Source of the DNA: CAZWSC01 sp964636385
GTDB taxonomy: Bacteria > Eisenbacteria > RBG-16-71-46 > CAIMUX01
Length of the DNA stretch: 41,469 bases
Assembly (NCBI GenBank): GCA_964636385.1
Contig: CAZWSC010000081.1
Location: 1 to 41,469, forward strand
Direction: 5' to 3'
In this document: piece after piece, positions 25,093-32,502 of the stretch
How the letters are laid out: every line of letters starts with the position of its first letter
Position numbering within the stretch: the stretch's first letter is position 1
Notes under the pieces: model-generated
Seen by the model: the letters and a program-made list of their open reading frames with translations, nothing else
Databases searched by the model: none
Told to the model about the DNA's origin: nothing
Translations under genes and position numbers: made by a program

Positions 25093-25149
25093 GCCATCCT
25101 TCTGGTTGTCCCGTGCAGCTACTCTCAGAAGACAGGCAGGGCCGGTAGT

Positions 25150-26244
25150 TTGATTTCCGAGGAGAGGCTTCAGAGAAGAATCGACGATCTGGAGAGACGT
25201 GTCCGGTCGCAGCCGGGTGACTCCGAACTGCTGCAGACCCTTGTCCGGGCATACTCGGAGGCCGGGCGTTTTCACAAGGCGGCCGACGCCATGGAGAGAC
25301 GGTTGGAGTCAGGTGAGGCTGCCGACTGGACTCTCGTCGAATCGTACTGCGAGGCCGCCCGCCAGGGAGGCAGGCCGGAGCGCGGCCTGGAACTGCTTGG
25401 GCGTCTTCGCGACCAGTATGATGACCGTTCCGCCTTCTGGACTCTCAGGGGCCGGATGCTCGAGGACATGGGACGCCTCGAGGAAGCCGGGCGTGAGCAT
25501 CTCACGGCCCTGAAGATCGACCCGGAAGATGCCGGGGCAGTCTACCGCCACGCCGCCACCCTTATGAAGCTGCGCCGTGACGCGGAGGCTGTGGCTGCCT
25601 TCGAACGCTGCCTCGATCTCGATCCCAGGATGACCAATGCGCGCATAAACATGGGCGTTCTCCTGGAACAGATGGGACAGGCGGAGAAGGCCATCGAAGC
25701 CTTCCGCCAGGCGATCGGGATGGACCCCAACAGCGTGGAGAGCCACTGCAATCTTGGCGCGGCCTACGGCGATCTGGGCAGGAAGAAGGAGGCGATGGAG
25801 GAGTTCCGCCGTGCGCTCGAGATCGCGCCGGACTACCCACCGGCGCACTTCAACATGGGTGTCGCCCTGATGGAGTCCGATCCGGAGAGCGCGATGAACC
25901 ATCTCAAGCGTGCCCACTCGCTGGATCCCGGAAACTGGGAGATCGCGTACAACCTTGGACTGATCTACTTCCGCAAGGGGATGTACGAAACCGCTTCCAG
26001 GTTCCTGCAGGAGTGCATCGAAATGCGTCCGGACTCGGTGAGGGCGATGTACTACCTCGGTGTCGCCTTTAACAAGAAGGACCAGCCCGGCCGTGCGATC
26101 GAGTGCCTGAGCCGGGTCGTCGAACTGGATCCCACATTCGGTCCCGCCCACTTCCACCTCGGAGTGGCGTACGACAAGAAGGGGCAGTTCGACGAGGCCC
26201 GCGAATGCTACAAGGCCGCGGATCGGCTGGGGGGAATCGCATGA
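25150..26244 (+). CDS. TPR-repeat protein
   Basis: A 364-residue, helical protein with about nine TPR units; clear examples are AEKAIEAFRQAIGMDPNSVESHCNLGAAYGDLGRKKEAMEEF and RAIECLSRVVELDPTFGPAHFHLGVAYDKKGQFDEA. It begins at TTG 25150 with LQRRIDDLERRV, a likely short coiled coil; no ATG lies near the N-terminus. No signal peptide is visible. It sits between mglA and uppP in the same direction, but the 224-base gap after mglA argues for its own promoter. Function unknown beyond protein binding; a partner of the MglA GTPase is a possibility from position only. Confidence 0.82.
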   Translation: MISEERLQRRIDDLERRVRSQPGDSELLQTLVRAYSEAGRFHKAADAMERRLESGEAADWTLVESYCEAARQGGRPERGLELLGRLRDQYDDRSAFWTLRGRMLEDMGRLEEAGREHLTALKIDPEDAGAVYRHAATLMKLRRDAEAVAAFERCLDLDPRMTNARINMGVLLEQMGQAEKAIEAFRQAIGMDPNSVESHCNLGAAYGDLGRKKEAMEEFRRALEIAPDYPPAHFNMGVALMESDPESAMNHLKRAHSLDPGNWEIAYNLGLIYFRKGMYETASRFLQECIEMRPDSVRAMYYLGVAFNKKDQPGRAIECLSRVVELDPTFGPAHFHLGVAYDKKGQFDEARECYKAADRLGGIA

Positions 26245-26291
26245 GATCCGGGCGGGGCCCGGTGCTTGCGCAGGTCCCGGGCTTCCGGTAG

Positions 26292-26306
26292 CCTGCCCCG
26301 GGCAGG
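26292..26306. repeat. Short inverted repeat between TPR gene and uppP
   Basis: CCTGCC (26292-26297) and GGCAGG (26301-26306) form a six-pair stem with a three-base loop in the 112-base gap before uppP. It might be a weak terminator for the TPR gene, but there is no T-run. Confidence 0.3.
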
Positions 26307-26356
26307 ATGCTCAGGAGGACAGGGATGATCCGCACAATGCAGCAGGGCTCGTAGGC

Positions 26357-27178
26357 ATGACGGCGGGGGCTCTTCCGTACTGGCTGTACGTCGCAATACT
26401 GGCAGTCCTCCAGGGCATCACCGAGTTCATCCCCGTGTCCAGCTCCGGCCACCTTGTCCTCGCCCAGGCCTTCTTCGGCATTGAGACTCCCGGCGTGTTC
26501 CTCGAACTGGTGCTGCATCTGGGCACATTGCTGGCCGTCATCGTCCACTACCGTGAAGACCTTGCCTTCCTCGCGAGAGGGGCATTCGGGGCGCTCTTCG
26601 GTCAGCGCAGGGCGAGAGATTACCGAGCGCTCGAGATGCTTGTTCTGCTGGTTGTCGGGACCCTGCCTGCAGTGGCGGCTGCGCTGCTGGTTGGAGGCAT
26701 GATCGAGGAGGCCTTCACCGATCCGCGCATGACCTGCGTCTTTCTCATCGTCACCGGTGTCATGTTGATCGGCACACTGTTCATGCGTCGGGGGAGGCGC
26801 AGGACCGGTGGACTGGACGCCCTGGTGGTTGGCGCATTCCAGGCCCTTGCTCTCCTTCCGGGAATCTCCCGCAGTGGTTCCACCATCACAGCCGGCCTGT
26901 TGCGCGGGCTCCGCCCGGGCGAGGCCGCACGCTTCTCGTTCCTGCTCTCGATTCCGGCAATCGCGGGGGCATCAATCTTCAAGATCAGGGAACTGACCGA
27001 GGGTTTCTCCGGTGGTGACGGAACGATCTACCTGGCGGGCCTTGTCATCTCGTTTGCGGTCGGGTACGCGGCGATAAGCGTGCTGCTTCGCATCCTGCAG
27101 GGAGGGAAGTTCGGCTTCTTCGGAGTCTACTGCATTCTGGCCGGGGGTGCCGGGCTGCTCTTCCTGAACACCCGGTAG
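26357..27178 (+). CDS. uppP: Undecaprenyl-diphosphate phosphatase UppP (BacA)
   Basis: A 273-residue polytopic membrane enzyme with about eight TM helices. Both family motifs are intact: the EFIPVSSSGHLVLA region (residues 23-36, catalytic Glu/His and Ser) and LLPGISRSGST (167-176). It dephosphorylates undecaprenyl diphosphate to regenerate the lipid carrier used by MraY, linking it to the cell-wall genes upstream. ATG 26357 gives a standard N-terminus. The gene ends facing an 818-base gap and the oppositely oriented phosphatase gene. Confidence 0.96.
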   Translation: MTAGALPYWLYVAILAVLQGITEFIPVSSSGHLVLAQAFFGIETPGVFLELVLHLGTLLAVIVHYREDLAFLARGAFGALFGQRRARDYRALEMLVLLVVGTLPAVAAALLVGGMIEEAFTDPRMTCVFLIVTGVMLIGTLFMRRGRRRTGGLDALVVGAFQALALLPGISRSGSTITAGLLRGLRPGEAARFSFLLSIPAIAGASIFKIRELTEGFSGGDGTIYLAGLVISFAVGYAAISVLLRILQGGKFGFFGVYCILAGGAGLLFLNTR

Positions 27179-27282
27179 CCAGGGCCGGGGTACAGTCCAT
27201 TTCCGGCGCCCTGCGGAAACCAATCGACGTCGCGTTGCGCGGCGCCGACGTGGCGCTGCCTGTGGATCTGTTCGCGATCCTC

Positions 27283-27326
27283 ACGATCTTTTCGGCGATC
27301 GTGGAGGGGCCGGGCAGGTCCCCCTC
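27283..27326. repeat. Two adjacent hairpins downstream of uppP
   Basis: ACGATC (27283-27288) pairs with GATCGT (27297-27302) around TTTTCGGC. Directly after it, GAGGGG (27304-27309) pairs with CCCCTC (27321-27326). They lie about 105-150 bases after the uppP stop and may mark the end of its transcript. There is no clear U-run. Confidence 0.35.
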
Positions 27327-27424
27327 TGATAGGGCGGGTCCGGCCCGGGACGGCCGGCCTGTCAGGGCCAGTGAGAGGTCCGGGTCGTGCTACCCGGCTC
27401 CTCCTCCGTGCATGTGTTCACGCT

Positions 27425-27450
27425 GCCGCCCCATGCTGCTCCGGGGCGGC
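27425..27450 (-). terminator. GC-rich stem-loop, possible terminator of the small minus-strand unit
   Basis: GCCGCCCC (27425-27432) and GGGGCGGC (27443-27450) form a perfect eight-pair stem with a ten-base loop. Read on the minus strand it lies 17 bases after the stop of the putative 20-residue ORF. No T-run follows on either strand, so Rho-independent termination is uncertain. Confidence 0.35.
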
Positions 27451-27466
27451 GGCGACTGGGGCCTCT

Positions 27467-27529
27467 CTACCGCCTCAGCCACCAGAACAGATCGAGCGTG
27501 ATCATCAGGGCCAAAACTCCGAGCAACAT
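27467..27529 (-). CDS. Putative 20-residue single-pass membrane peptide
   Basis: On the minus strand an ATG at 27529 opens a 20-codon frame to TAG at 27467-27469. It is preceded by a strong Shine-Dalgarno, GGAGGAG, four bases upstream. The product begins MLLGVLALMI and ends LFWWLRR: a short hydrophobic helix, a tryptophan pair at the expected membrane interface and a terminal Arg pair on the inside, the plan of many small regulatory or stabilising membrane peptides. It lies in the convergent gap with hairpins on both sides. No family is recognised, and a chance ORF cannot be excluded. Confidence 0.4.
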   Translation of the reverse strand: MLLGVLALMITLDLFWWLRR

Positions 27530-27541
27530 GGCGCTCCTCCG

Positions 27542-27634
27542 CTCGGTTGTGCTCCGAGTGCATCCGGGATGCACCCGGTGCGGCCTTTGGTCTCCCTGAT
27601 CCCCTGCAATTTCGGTGCCTGCTCCATGAGCAGG
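27542..27634. repeat. Cluster of three perfect hairpins upstream of the small ORF
   Basis: CTCGG/CCGAG (27542-27558), GTGCATCCGGGATGCAC (27558-27574, eight-pair arms round one base) and CCTGCTC-CAT-GAGCAGG (27618-27634) follow one another. Read on the minus strand they lie 5' of the 20-residue ORF and its Shine-Dalgarno, as a structured leader would. The middle one is also a good dyad operator shape. Confidence 0.45.
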
Positions 27635-27805
27635 TTGGCCTTGATCCGTCTATCCCTGACGCCCACCACTTCAAGACCCACCGAAGCTCTGGCATCCAAC
27701 ACCTTGTATCGGACGGAAGGCTCCCGGGGTTTAGCACAAATCCCACCGTTGCCCGTAATGGCGCCCATGCCGACGGCCGGCCGGTGGCCTGATTCCGTGC
27801 GGTGT

Positions 27806-27849
27806 GCACAGATTCCTGCACATTGCACCCGGGAAGGCAGTGTCTGTGC
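27806..27849. repeat. Seven-pair inverted repeat enclosing 30 bases
   Basis: GCACAGA (27806-27812) and TCTGTGC (27843-27849) are perfect complements; CTGC (27816-27819) and GCAG (27837-27840) can pair inside. It lies about 150 bases after the phosphatase stop on the minus strand and may be the first element of a structured RNA. Confidence 0.35.
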
Positions 27850-27996
27850 CATCCGGGGCACGATATCCCGCTCAGTGAAGTGTCGGGGATCGATCCGAAG
27901 CGGGATGATCCGGCGGGGAGGCGACGGGTCCGCGAGCACGACGCCTGTCTGCGCGCAATCCCGTCGTCGCAGGAGAGGATTCGTGAGGTGTCCGGC

Positions 27997-30507
27997 CTAG
28001 AGCGTGCGCAGGATCAGCATGGTCGTGTCGTCCTCGGCGAAGGTTCCGGTGCGCCGCTCGAGCTCGTCCAGTATGCGGCCGACCAGGTCCTGCGCGGAGA
28101 TGTGCCGGTGCTTCAGTGCATATGTCATCAGGTCGTCTTCGGTGAAGATCGGATCGGGAGCGCCGCGTTCAACGACCCCGTCCGTGAACAGCAGAAGCGT
28201 TTCACCCGGCCTCAGGGCAGTTTCAGCGCCGTCATAAAGGGTGGAGTCGCTCACACCCAGCAGCAGGCCACCAGCTTCCAGGCGCCTTGCGTGTCCGTCT
28301 TCCATGATCAGAATCGGATGCAGGTGCCCCGCGTTCGCATAGGTCAGGCTGTGGGTGGAAAGATCCATCTGACCGCAGAAGAGGGAGACAAAACTCTCGG
28401 GCCTGTTCATCGCGCAGAGATGGCGGTTGACTCCCTGCAGTATCTCGGACGGTCTTCTGCCTGCCGCGGCCTCCGCCCGGAATGTGGCCTGGACGTTGGA
28501 CATCATCAGCGCGGCGGGAATCCCCTTGCCGGACACGTCACCGATCGCGAAGGTGAGCCTTGAAGATCCGTTTCCCAGCCAGTCGTAGTAGTCGCCGCCG
28601 ATCTCCCGGCTCGGAAGATTCACTGCCGCCATGTCCAGACCCGCGTGTTTCGGAAGCTCGCGGGGAAGGAGCCTCTGTTGAATCGAGCGGGCCATCTCCA
28701 TCTCGCGCTGCATGTCCTCCCTGCCGCGGGTCGCCTCTTCATACTGCAGGTTCTGAAGTGCGGACAGCGCCTGCGCCTTCAGGCCTTCCAGAAGCTCCAG
28801 GTCCGGGGGAGCATAGGATTCGCCGAAGCTGCGCGGTCCCAGCGCCACGATCGCAAGCCGCTGGTTGCCGGAAGCCAGCGGCATGATCACCCGGACGTGC
28901 AGCAGCCTGAGCGCTTCCAGGTCGCGTGCCGGGAGGAATCCGTATGGGAGCTCGGCTTCGAGATCCTCGCGCAGAACGGGCGAGCCGATCCTGAAGAGGG
29001 TGTCCACGAGAAGCCTTCCCACCTGCAGATCGGGAGGCTCTCTCAAGCGGTTCCCGCCGGGCGGGTCGGATTCGGAAGGGCTTTCCGTTGCCTGCACGGA
29101 TGAGAGGATGAAACCCTCTCCCTCGCTGCCGGGCCGGAACAGCGCGACCCTCTCCGCACCCAGATGCGAGCGCAGCAGGTGAAGCAGCGATGCCTCAACG
29201 GCGTCCCGTCCCTCTGCTTCCCGCAGACGCAACCCCGCTTCGCGCAGGATCCGTTGCGTGTCGTACCTGTCGGGGTATATCCATCGGTCGATCCTGCGCT
29301 GTAAGCGGCCGCGAACGGGGCTCATGACGACCAGGACAAAGAGAACGGCGAGAACGCTCCCGATGCGCTCGCTCACACCCGTGACGGTGTGCAGCACGGA
29401 GTCAAGTATGAAGTAGGCAAGGAAGTAGGTCAGGATCAGGACCGCGGTGATCCCGGAGTAGAGAAGACTCCGCTTCACAAGGAACTCGATCTCGAAGATT
29501 CCGTGCTTGAGGATCGCGTACCCGAATGATGCCGGCAGGAAGAAGATCAGCAGGGTGGCTGCCCGGTCCGCAGGAAACTGCATTGTGGGCATGGCGAGTC
29601 GGATCAGAGCGACCAGCAGTATCGGACCGAGTCCGATAAGCGTGCCGGCGAGAGTCACCTTCAGCTTGTGCCTGACGGTAGGGAGAGGGCTCTTCCTGTA
29701 TGCATGTGAGAAGAGAAGGATTGAGATGATGATCGAGATAACGAAGTACGCGGCACCCGCCGCCAGGATCCCCATCCCCAGCACTGCCTGCCCAAGACCC
29801 AGGACGGAAGCCAGCGATTGTTTGGCCGTGGACATGAGGAAGAGGAGGAGGCCGGGCGCGTAGAGCGCGAGGTTCAGCCATGGGCGCCTGTGCAGGATGT
29901 GCCGCTTGTAGGGGAACAGCAGGAAGAAATGGACCAGCAGTCCGGGGACCAGCGCCGAGAGGATCTCCCTGAGCAATGCGTCGACCCTGTACCCCCATGT
30001 CGTCGGGATGGTATACGGGGTGAACATCTGGCTTGCCAGAGTCAGGCAGATCCCGAAGAAGACGGCCGTCTGTACTCTCACCTTCCGCAGCAGCGTGAGT
30101 GTTCCCACGAGGAGTGTCGCAAGTGCGATTGCGGCATGCGCCAGGCCCCACATAACCTCGGATGGCGGCATCCGGCGCGGCACGAGAAGAGTCCGGATGG
30201 GGGCCCCGTTACGGAGCACCATGACGGCAACGCCCTTGTTCCATCCGCTGCTGCGAAGCGCGTGGCGGGGGTTCGGAATCCGGCGGACGGGCACATCGTC
30301 GATCGAACGCAGGATGTCGCCAGGTTGCAGCCCTGCGATGTCCGCAGGTCCGCCGGGGATGACGAGCGCGATCTCATCACCCCGCTCGCTCATACCCAGG
30401 TAGGCTTCCTCGGAGAGCTGAGCAGCCCTCAGGCCGATGGCGACCGCAAGTATCAGGGCTGCGAGCGCCCCAAGCCAGCGGACGATCCTTGTCCAGTCAG
30501 GCTCCAC
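27997..30507 (-). CDS. Membrane PDZ-multiTM-GAF-PP2C (SpoIIE/RsbU-type) serine phosphatase
   Basis: An 836-residue protein from GTG 30507 (Shine-Dalgarno GGGAGGG six bases upstream). Order of parts: TM helix about 8-27; PDZ domain about 36-110 (VIPGGPADIAGLQPGDILRSIDD); about eight TM helices 118-395; GAF-like domain about 420-585; signalling helix MQREMEMARSIQQRLLP; PP2C domain 620-836. The phosphatase metal residues are all visible: GGDYYD (637-642), DVSGKG (657-662), TDG (775-777) and DDTT (826-829). Such enzymes dephosphorylate STAS anti-sigma antagonists in partner-switch systems. A sigma-70 promoter lies at 30577-30605. The frame stays open upstream over flgF; that part is a shadow. Confidence 0.9.
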   Translation of the reverse strand: MEPDWTRIVRWLGALAALILAVAIGLRAAQLSEEAYLGMSERGDEIALVIPGGPADIAGLQPGDILRSIDDVPVRRIPNPRHALRSSGWNKGVAVMVLRNGAPIRTLLVPRRMPPSEVMWGLAHAAIALATLLVGTLTLLRKVRVQTAVFFGICLTLASQMFTPYTIPTTWGYRVDALLREILSALVPGLLVHFFLLFPYKRHILHRRPWLNLALYAPGLLLFLMSTAKQSLASVLGLGQAVLGMGILAAGAAYFVISIIISILLFSHAYRKSPLPTVRHKLKVTLAGTLIGLGPILLVALIRLAMPTMQFPADRAATLLIFFLPASFGYAILKHGIFEIEFLVKRSLLYSGITAVLILTYFLAYFILDSVLHTVTGVSERIGSVLAVLFVLVVMSPVRGRLQRRIDRWIYPDRYDTQRILREAGLRLREAEGRDAVEASLLHLLRSHLGAERVALFRPGSEGEGFILSSVQATESPSESDPPGGNRLREPPDLQVGRLLVDTLFRIGSPVLREDLEAELPYGFLPARDLEALRLLHVRVIMPLASGNQRLAIVALGPRSFGESYAPPDLELLEGLKAQALSALQNLQYEEATRGREDMQREMEMARSIQQRLLPRELPKHAGLDMAAVNLPSREIGGDYYDWLGNGSSRLTFAIGDVSGKGIPAALMMSNVQATFRAEAAAGRRPSEILQGVNRHLCAMNRPESFVSLFCGQMDLSTHSLTYANAGHLHPILIMEDGHARRLEAGGLLLGVSDSTLYDGAETALRPGETLLLFTDGVVERGAPDPIFTEDDLMTYALKHRHISAQDLVGRILDELERRTGTFAEDDTTMLILRTL

Positions 30508-30558
30508 GATTCGCCCTCCCTGTGCCTGGAAAAGCGGTGCGGACAGAACCCGGGAGCA

Positions 30559-30574
30559 CTCATTTCCCAATGAG
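30559..30574. promoter_or_regulatory. Dyad at the predicted start of phosphatase transcription
   Basis: CTCATT (30559-30564) and AATGAG (30569-30574) form a six-pair dyad with a four-base centre, three bases downstream of the -10 of the minus-strand promoter. It could be an operator or a 5'-end hairpin with a GGGA loop. Confidence 0.4.
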
Positions 30575-30576
30575 GA

Positions 30577-30605
30577 ACAATAGCTTGGCGCGGGTGCGGC
30601 GTCAA
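30577..30605 (-). promoter_or_regulatory. Sigma-70 promoter of the phosphatase gene
   Basis: On the minus strand TTGACG (30605-30600), 17 bases, TATTGT (30582-30577). Both hexamers match four or five of six consensus bases with ideal spacing. Predicted start near 30570, leader about 63 bases. Confidence 0.65.
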
Positions 30606-30779
30606 CTGTATGGGTTCGCGGAACAGCCGCCCTGGAAAGGCTCGTGAGCGCCCCAGGGGTGGGAAAATCCTGCCCGGCACCGGTCAGTCCTTTCCCCATG
30701 CCAGCCGGATCGGGTCGGCGGGTGGTTGGAGGGGCGGCTTCCCGCGACGTTTCCAGCCGGGGGCCGGATCCCAGCAACC

Positions 30780-30829
30780 CGTCAGTGATCAACCGGATAG
30801 CGGCCTGCGTCACGATCCCCGGGCAGGCC
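30780..30829 (+). promoter_or_regulatory. Possible enhancer-binding sites upstream of the sigma-54 promoter
   Basis: CGTCAGTGATC (30780-30790) and CGTCACGATC (30808-30817) are near-repeats about 28 bases apart, roughly 100 and 70 bases upstream of the predicted start at about 30878, where sigma-54 activators often bind. The second lies inside a stem GGCCTGC/GCAGGCC (30802-30829). No other feature was seen in 30606-30779. Confidence 0.25.
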
Positions 30830-30850
30830 GCGGCAGGTCCATCCGGCCAA

Positions 30851-30867
30851 TTGGCACGCATAATGCA
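30851..30867 (+). promoter_or_regulatory. Sigma-54 promoter of the flgF operon
   Basis: TTGGCACGCATAATGCA matches the sigma-54 consensus YTGGCACGrNNNTTGCW except for the purine after the -24 element and one T of TTGC. GG and GC have the required spacing. The start would be about 30878, just before Shine-Dalgarno GAGGAGGGA at 30881-30889, giving a very short leader. Sigma-54 control of rod/hook genes is known in many flagellated bacteria. Confidence 0.75.
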
Positions 30868-30891
30868 CCAATGGCGTGAAGAGGAGGGACC

Positions 30892-31668
30892 ATGATCCGA
30901 GGTCTGTACGTCTCCGCTGGAGCAATGACACCAGCCATGCGGGCGCAGGAGATCCTCGCCAACAACCTGGCGAATGTCTCCACGGGAGGGTTTCGCCAGG
31001 ACAGGTTGGCGTTCCACGGCCTGCTGGATGCCCGGACGGAAGCCGCGGGGGAGGGAGAGCCGCAGGGGGCAGAGGGTCCGCGCGGTGCCGGAGATCCTGC
31101 CGTGGCGGGCATGCAGGGCGGCACCGTGACACCACAGCTCGCCTCGGGGATGGATCTTTCGGCGGGGGTGATGGAGACAACCGGCAACACTCTCCACCTC
31201 GCTGTGTCCGGAACCGGATTCCTGGGCGTGCAGGGGCCTGACGGGGAGTTGTACACCCGGGATGGGACGCTCCGCCTGACCGGCGACGGAACCCTTGTAC
31301 ACAGGTCGGGCTATCCCCTCATCACCGGGGGGGGAGCCCTGACGCTGCCCCCGGGCGCCACCTTCGACGTTGCCTCGGACGGCACGGTCCTGATAAACGG
31401 CACGCCGGGCGGGAAGATCAGCCTTTTCTCACTTCCGGAGACGGGCCTGATCCGGCACGCGGGCGCCGGCCTGATCTCCTATACGGGAGATGCCGGGGAG
31501 GACGATGCCAGCAGCCTGGTACAGGGGGCGCTTGAGAGCTCCAACGTCGACCCGGTCTCCATCATGGTCGAGATGATGGCCCTGCTCCGCGGGATGGAAG
31601 CGAATCAGAAGGCGATTGCAGCCCAGGACGGCAGTCTGGGGCGCCTGATCCAGTGGGCTGCCGGATAG
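30892..31668 (+). CDS. flgF: Flagellar proximal rod protein FlgF
   Basis: A 258-residue rod protein. It starts MIRGLYVSAGAMTPAMRAQEILANNLANVSTGGFRQ, the conserved N-terminal D0 helix of axial flagellar proteins, and ends with the complementary C-terminal helix (VDPVSIMVEMMALLRGMEANQKAI). LAVSGTGFLGVQGPDGELYTRDG is the central family motif. It precedes flgG, the standard FlgF-FlgG pair; the shorter C-terminal helix and M-I-R-G start favour FlgF over FlgG. First gene after the sigma-54 promoter. Exported by the flagellar type III system. Confidence 0.9.
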   Translation: MIRGLYVSAGAMTPAMRAQEILANNLANVSTGGFRQDRLAFHGLLDARTEAAGEGEPQGAEGPRGAGDPAVAGMQGGTVTPQLASGMDLSAGVMETTGNTLHLAVSGTGFLGVQGPDGELYTRDGTLRLTGDGTLVHRSGYPLITGGGALTLPPGATFDVASDGTVLINGTPGGKISLFSLPETGLIRHAGAGLISYTGDAGEDDASSLVQGALESSNVDPVSIMVEMMALLRGMEANQKAIAAQDGSLGRLIQWAAG

Positions 31669-31691
31669 CGTCCGGGGAAGGAGTTCGTAAG

Positions 31692-32480
31692 ATGCTGCGA
31701 GCGATGCGGTCGGCTGCCTCCGGTATGCGGGCGCAGCAGTTGTACATCGATACGGTGGCCCACAACCTGGCCAACGTCAACACGACCGGGTTCAAGAGGA
31801 CCCGCGTCGAATTCGAGGACCTTCTCTACCAGACGATGTCCCCGGCAACCGGAACAGAGGCCGGCGGCGAGGGGCAGGCGACCCCGGTGCAGGTCGGCCA
31901 CGGCACAAGGGTGCGCGGGACCGAGAAGGTCTTCTCCCAGGGGGACAGCGAGATCACGGAGAACCCGCTCGATCTTCTTATACAGGGCGACGGATTCTTC
32001 CAGGTTAGACGGATAGACGGAACCACCGCCTACACGCGCAACGGCGGTTTCAAGCTGGACGCCGACGGCCGGCTGACGACCGCGCAGGGGAATGTGCTGG
32101 AGCCCGAGGTTGTCCTGCCCCTCGACACGGTTTCGATCGCCGTAACGGGCGACGGGCGCGTCTTTGTGGAACAGGCCGGGGTTGTAGGGGCAACGGAAGT
32201 CGGGCAGATCCTCCTGGCCAGGTTCCCCAATCCTGGCGGCCTGGCGGCCGAGGGGGGGAACCTCCTTGCCGAGAGCGCTGCGACAGGGGACCCGCAGGTC
32301 GGGGCCCCGGGGGAGGTCGGCATCGGCAGTCTTATGCAGGGTGCAGTGGAGCGCTCGAATGTCGAGGTGGTGGAGGAGATGATCAGCCTCATCGTCGCAC
32401 AGCGCGCCTTCGAAATGAGCTCGAAGGCCGTGAGGACGGCCGAGGAGATGGCCCAGATAGCCGTCAACCTCAGGCCGTAG
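31692..32480 (+). CDS. flgG: Flagellar distal rod protein FlgG
   Basis: A 262-residue rod protein with N-terminal MRSAASGMRAQQLYIDTVAHNLANVNTTGFKRTRVEFEDLLYQ and C-terminal MISLIVAQRAFEMSSKAVRTAEEMAQIAVNL, both diagnostic of FlgG. IQGDGFFQVRRIDGTTAYTRNG is the central motif. It forms the distal rod that crosses the periplasm through the P and L rings. ATG 31692 has AAGGAG eight bases upstream; an earlier in-frame ATG at 31653 lies inside flgF and is rejected. Confidence 0.95.
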   Translation: MLRAMRSAASGMRAQQLYIDTVAHNLANVNTTGFKRTRVEFEDLLYQTMSPATGTEAGGEGQATPVQVGHGTRVRGTEKVFSQGDSEITENPLDLLIQGDGFFQVRRIDGTTAYTRNGGFKLDADGRLTTAQGNVLEPEVVLPLDTVSIAVTGDGRVFVEQAGVVGATEVGQILLARFPNPGGLAAEGGNLLAESAATGDPQVGAPGEVGIGSLMQGAVERSNVEVVEEMISLIVAQRAFEMSSKAVRTAEEMAQIAVNLRP

Positions 32481-32502
32481 AAGAGGGCGCGTCGGGGATC
32501 GC

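Larger units (their letters stand above)
27179..27996. other. Long convergent intergenic region with hairpins and a putative small ORF
   Basis: 818 bases lie between the 3' ends of uppP and the minus-strand phosphatase gene, by far the longest gap here, where most genes overlap. No long frame has protein-like features matching a known family. The region holds at least six perfect stem-loops (27283-27302, 27304-27326, 27425-27450, 27542-27558, 27558-27574, 27618-27634) plus a 7-pair stem spanning 27806-27849. It also holds a small minus-strand ORF at 27467-27529. The hairpin density suggests a structured RNA, but no known RNA family was recognised. Confidence 0.5.

Noticed and set aside
27505..27939. 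144-residue minus-strand frame in the convergent gap
   Set aside because: No family recognised; codon third positions are less GC-rich than neighbours and the frame runs through several perfect hairpins. A structured RNA explains the stretch better, though a novel protein is not fully excluded.
27371..28000. 209-residue plus-strand frame in the convergent gap
   Set aside because: Cys/Arg/Pro-rich, no Shine-Dalgarno and no domain, and it runs into the phosphatase 3' end.
30508..31302. Frame extending the minus-strand phosphatase upstream across flgF
   Set aside because: It crosses the promoter and the FlgF gene, has shadow composition, and GTG 30507 has a good Shine-Dalgarno just before the first TM helix.
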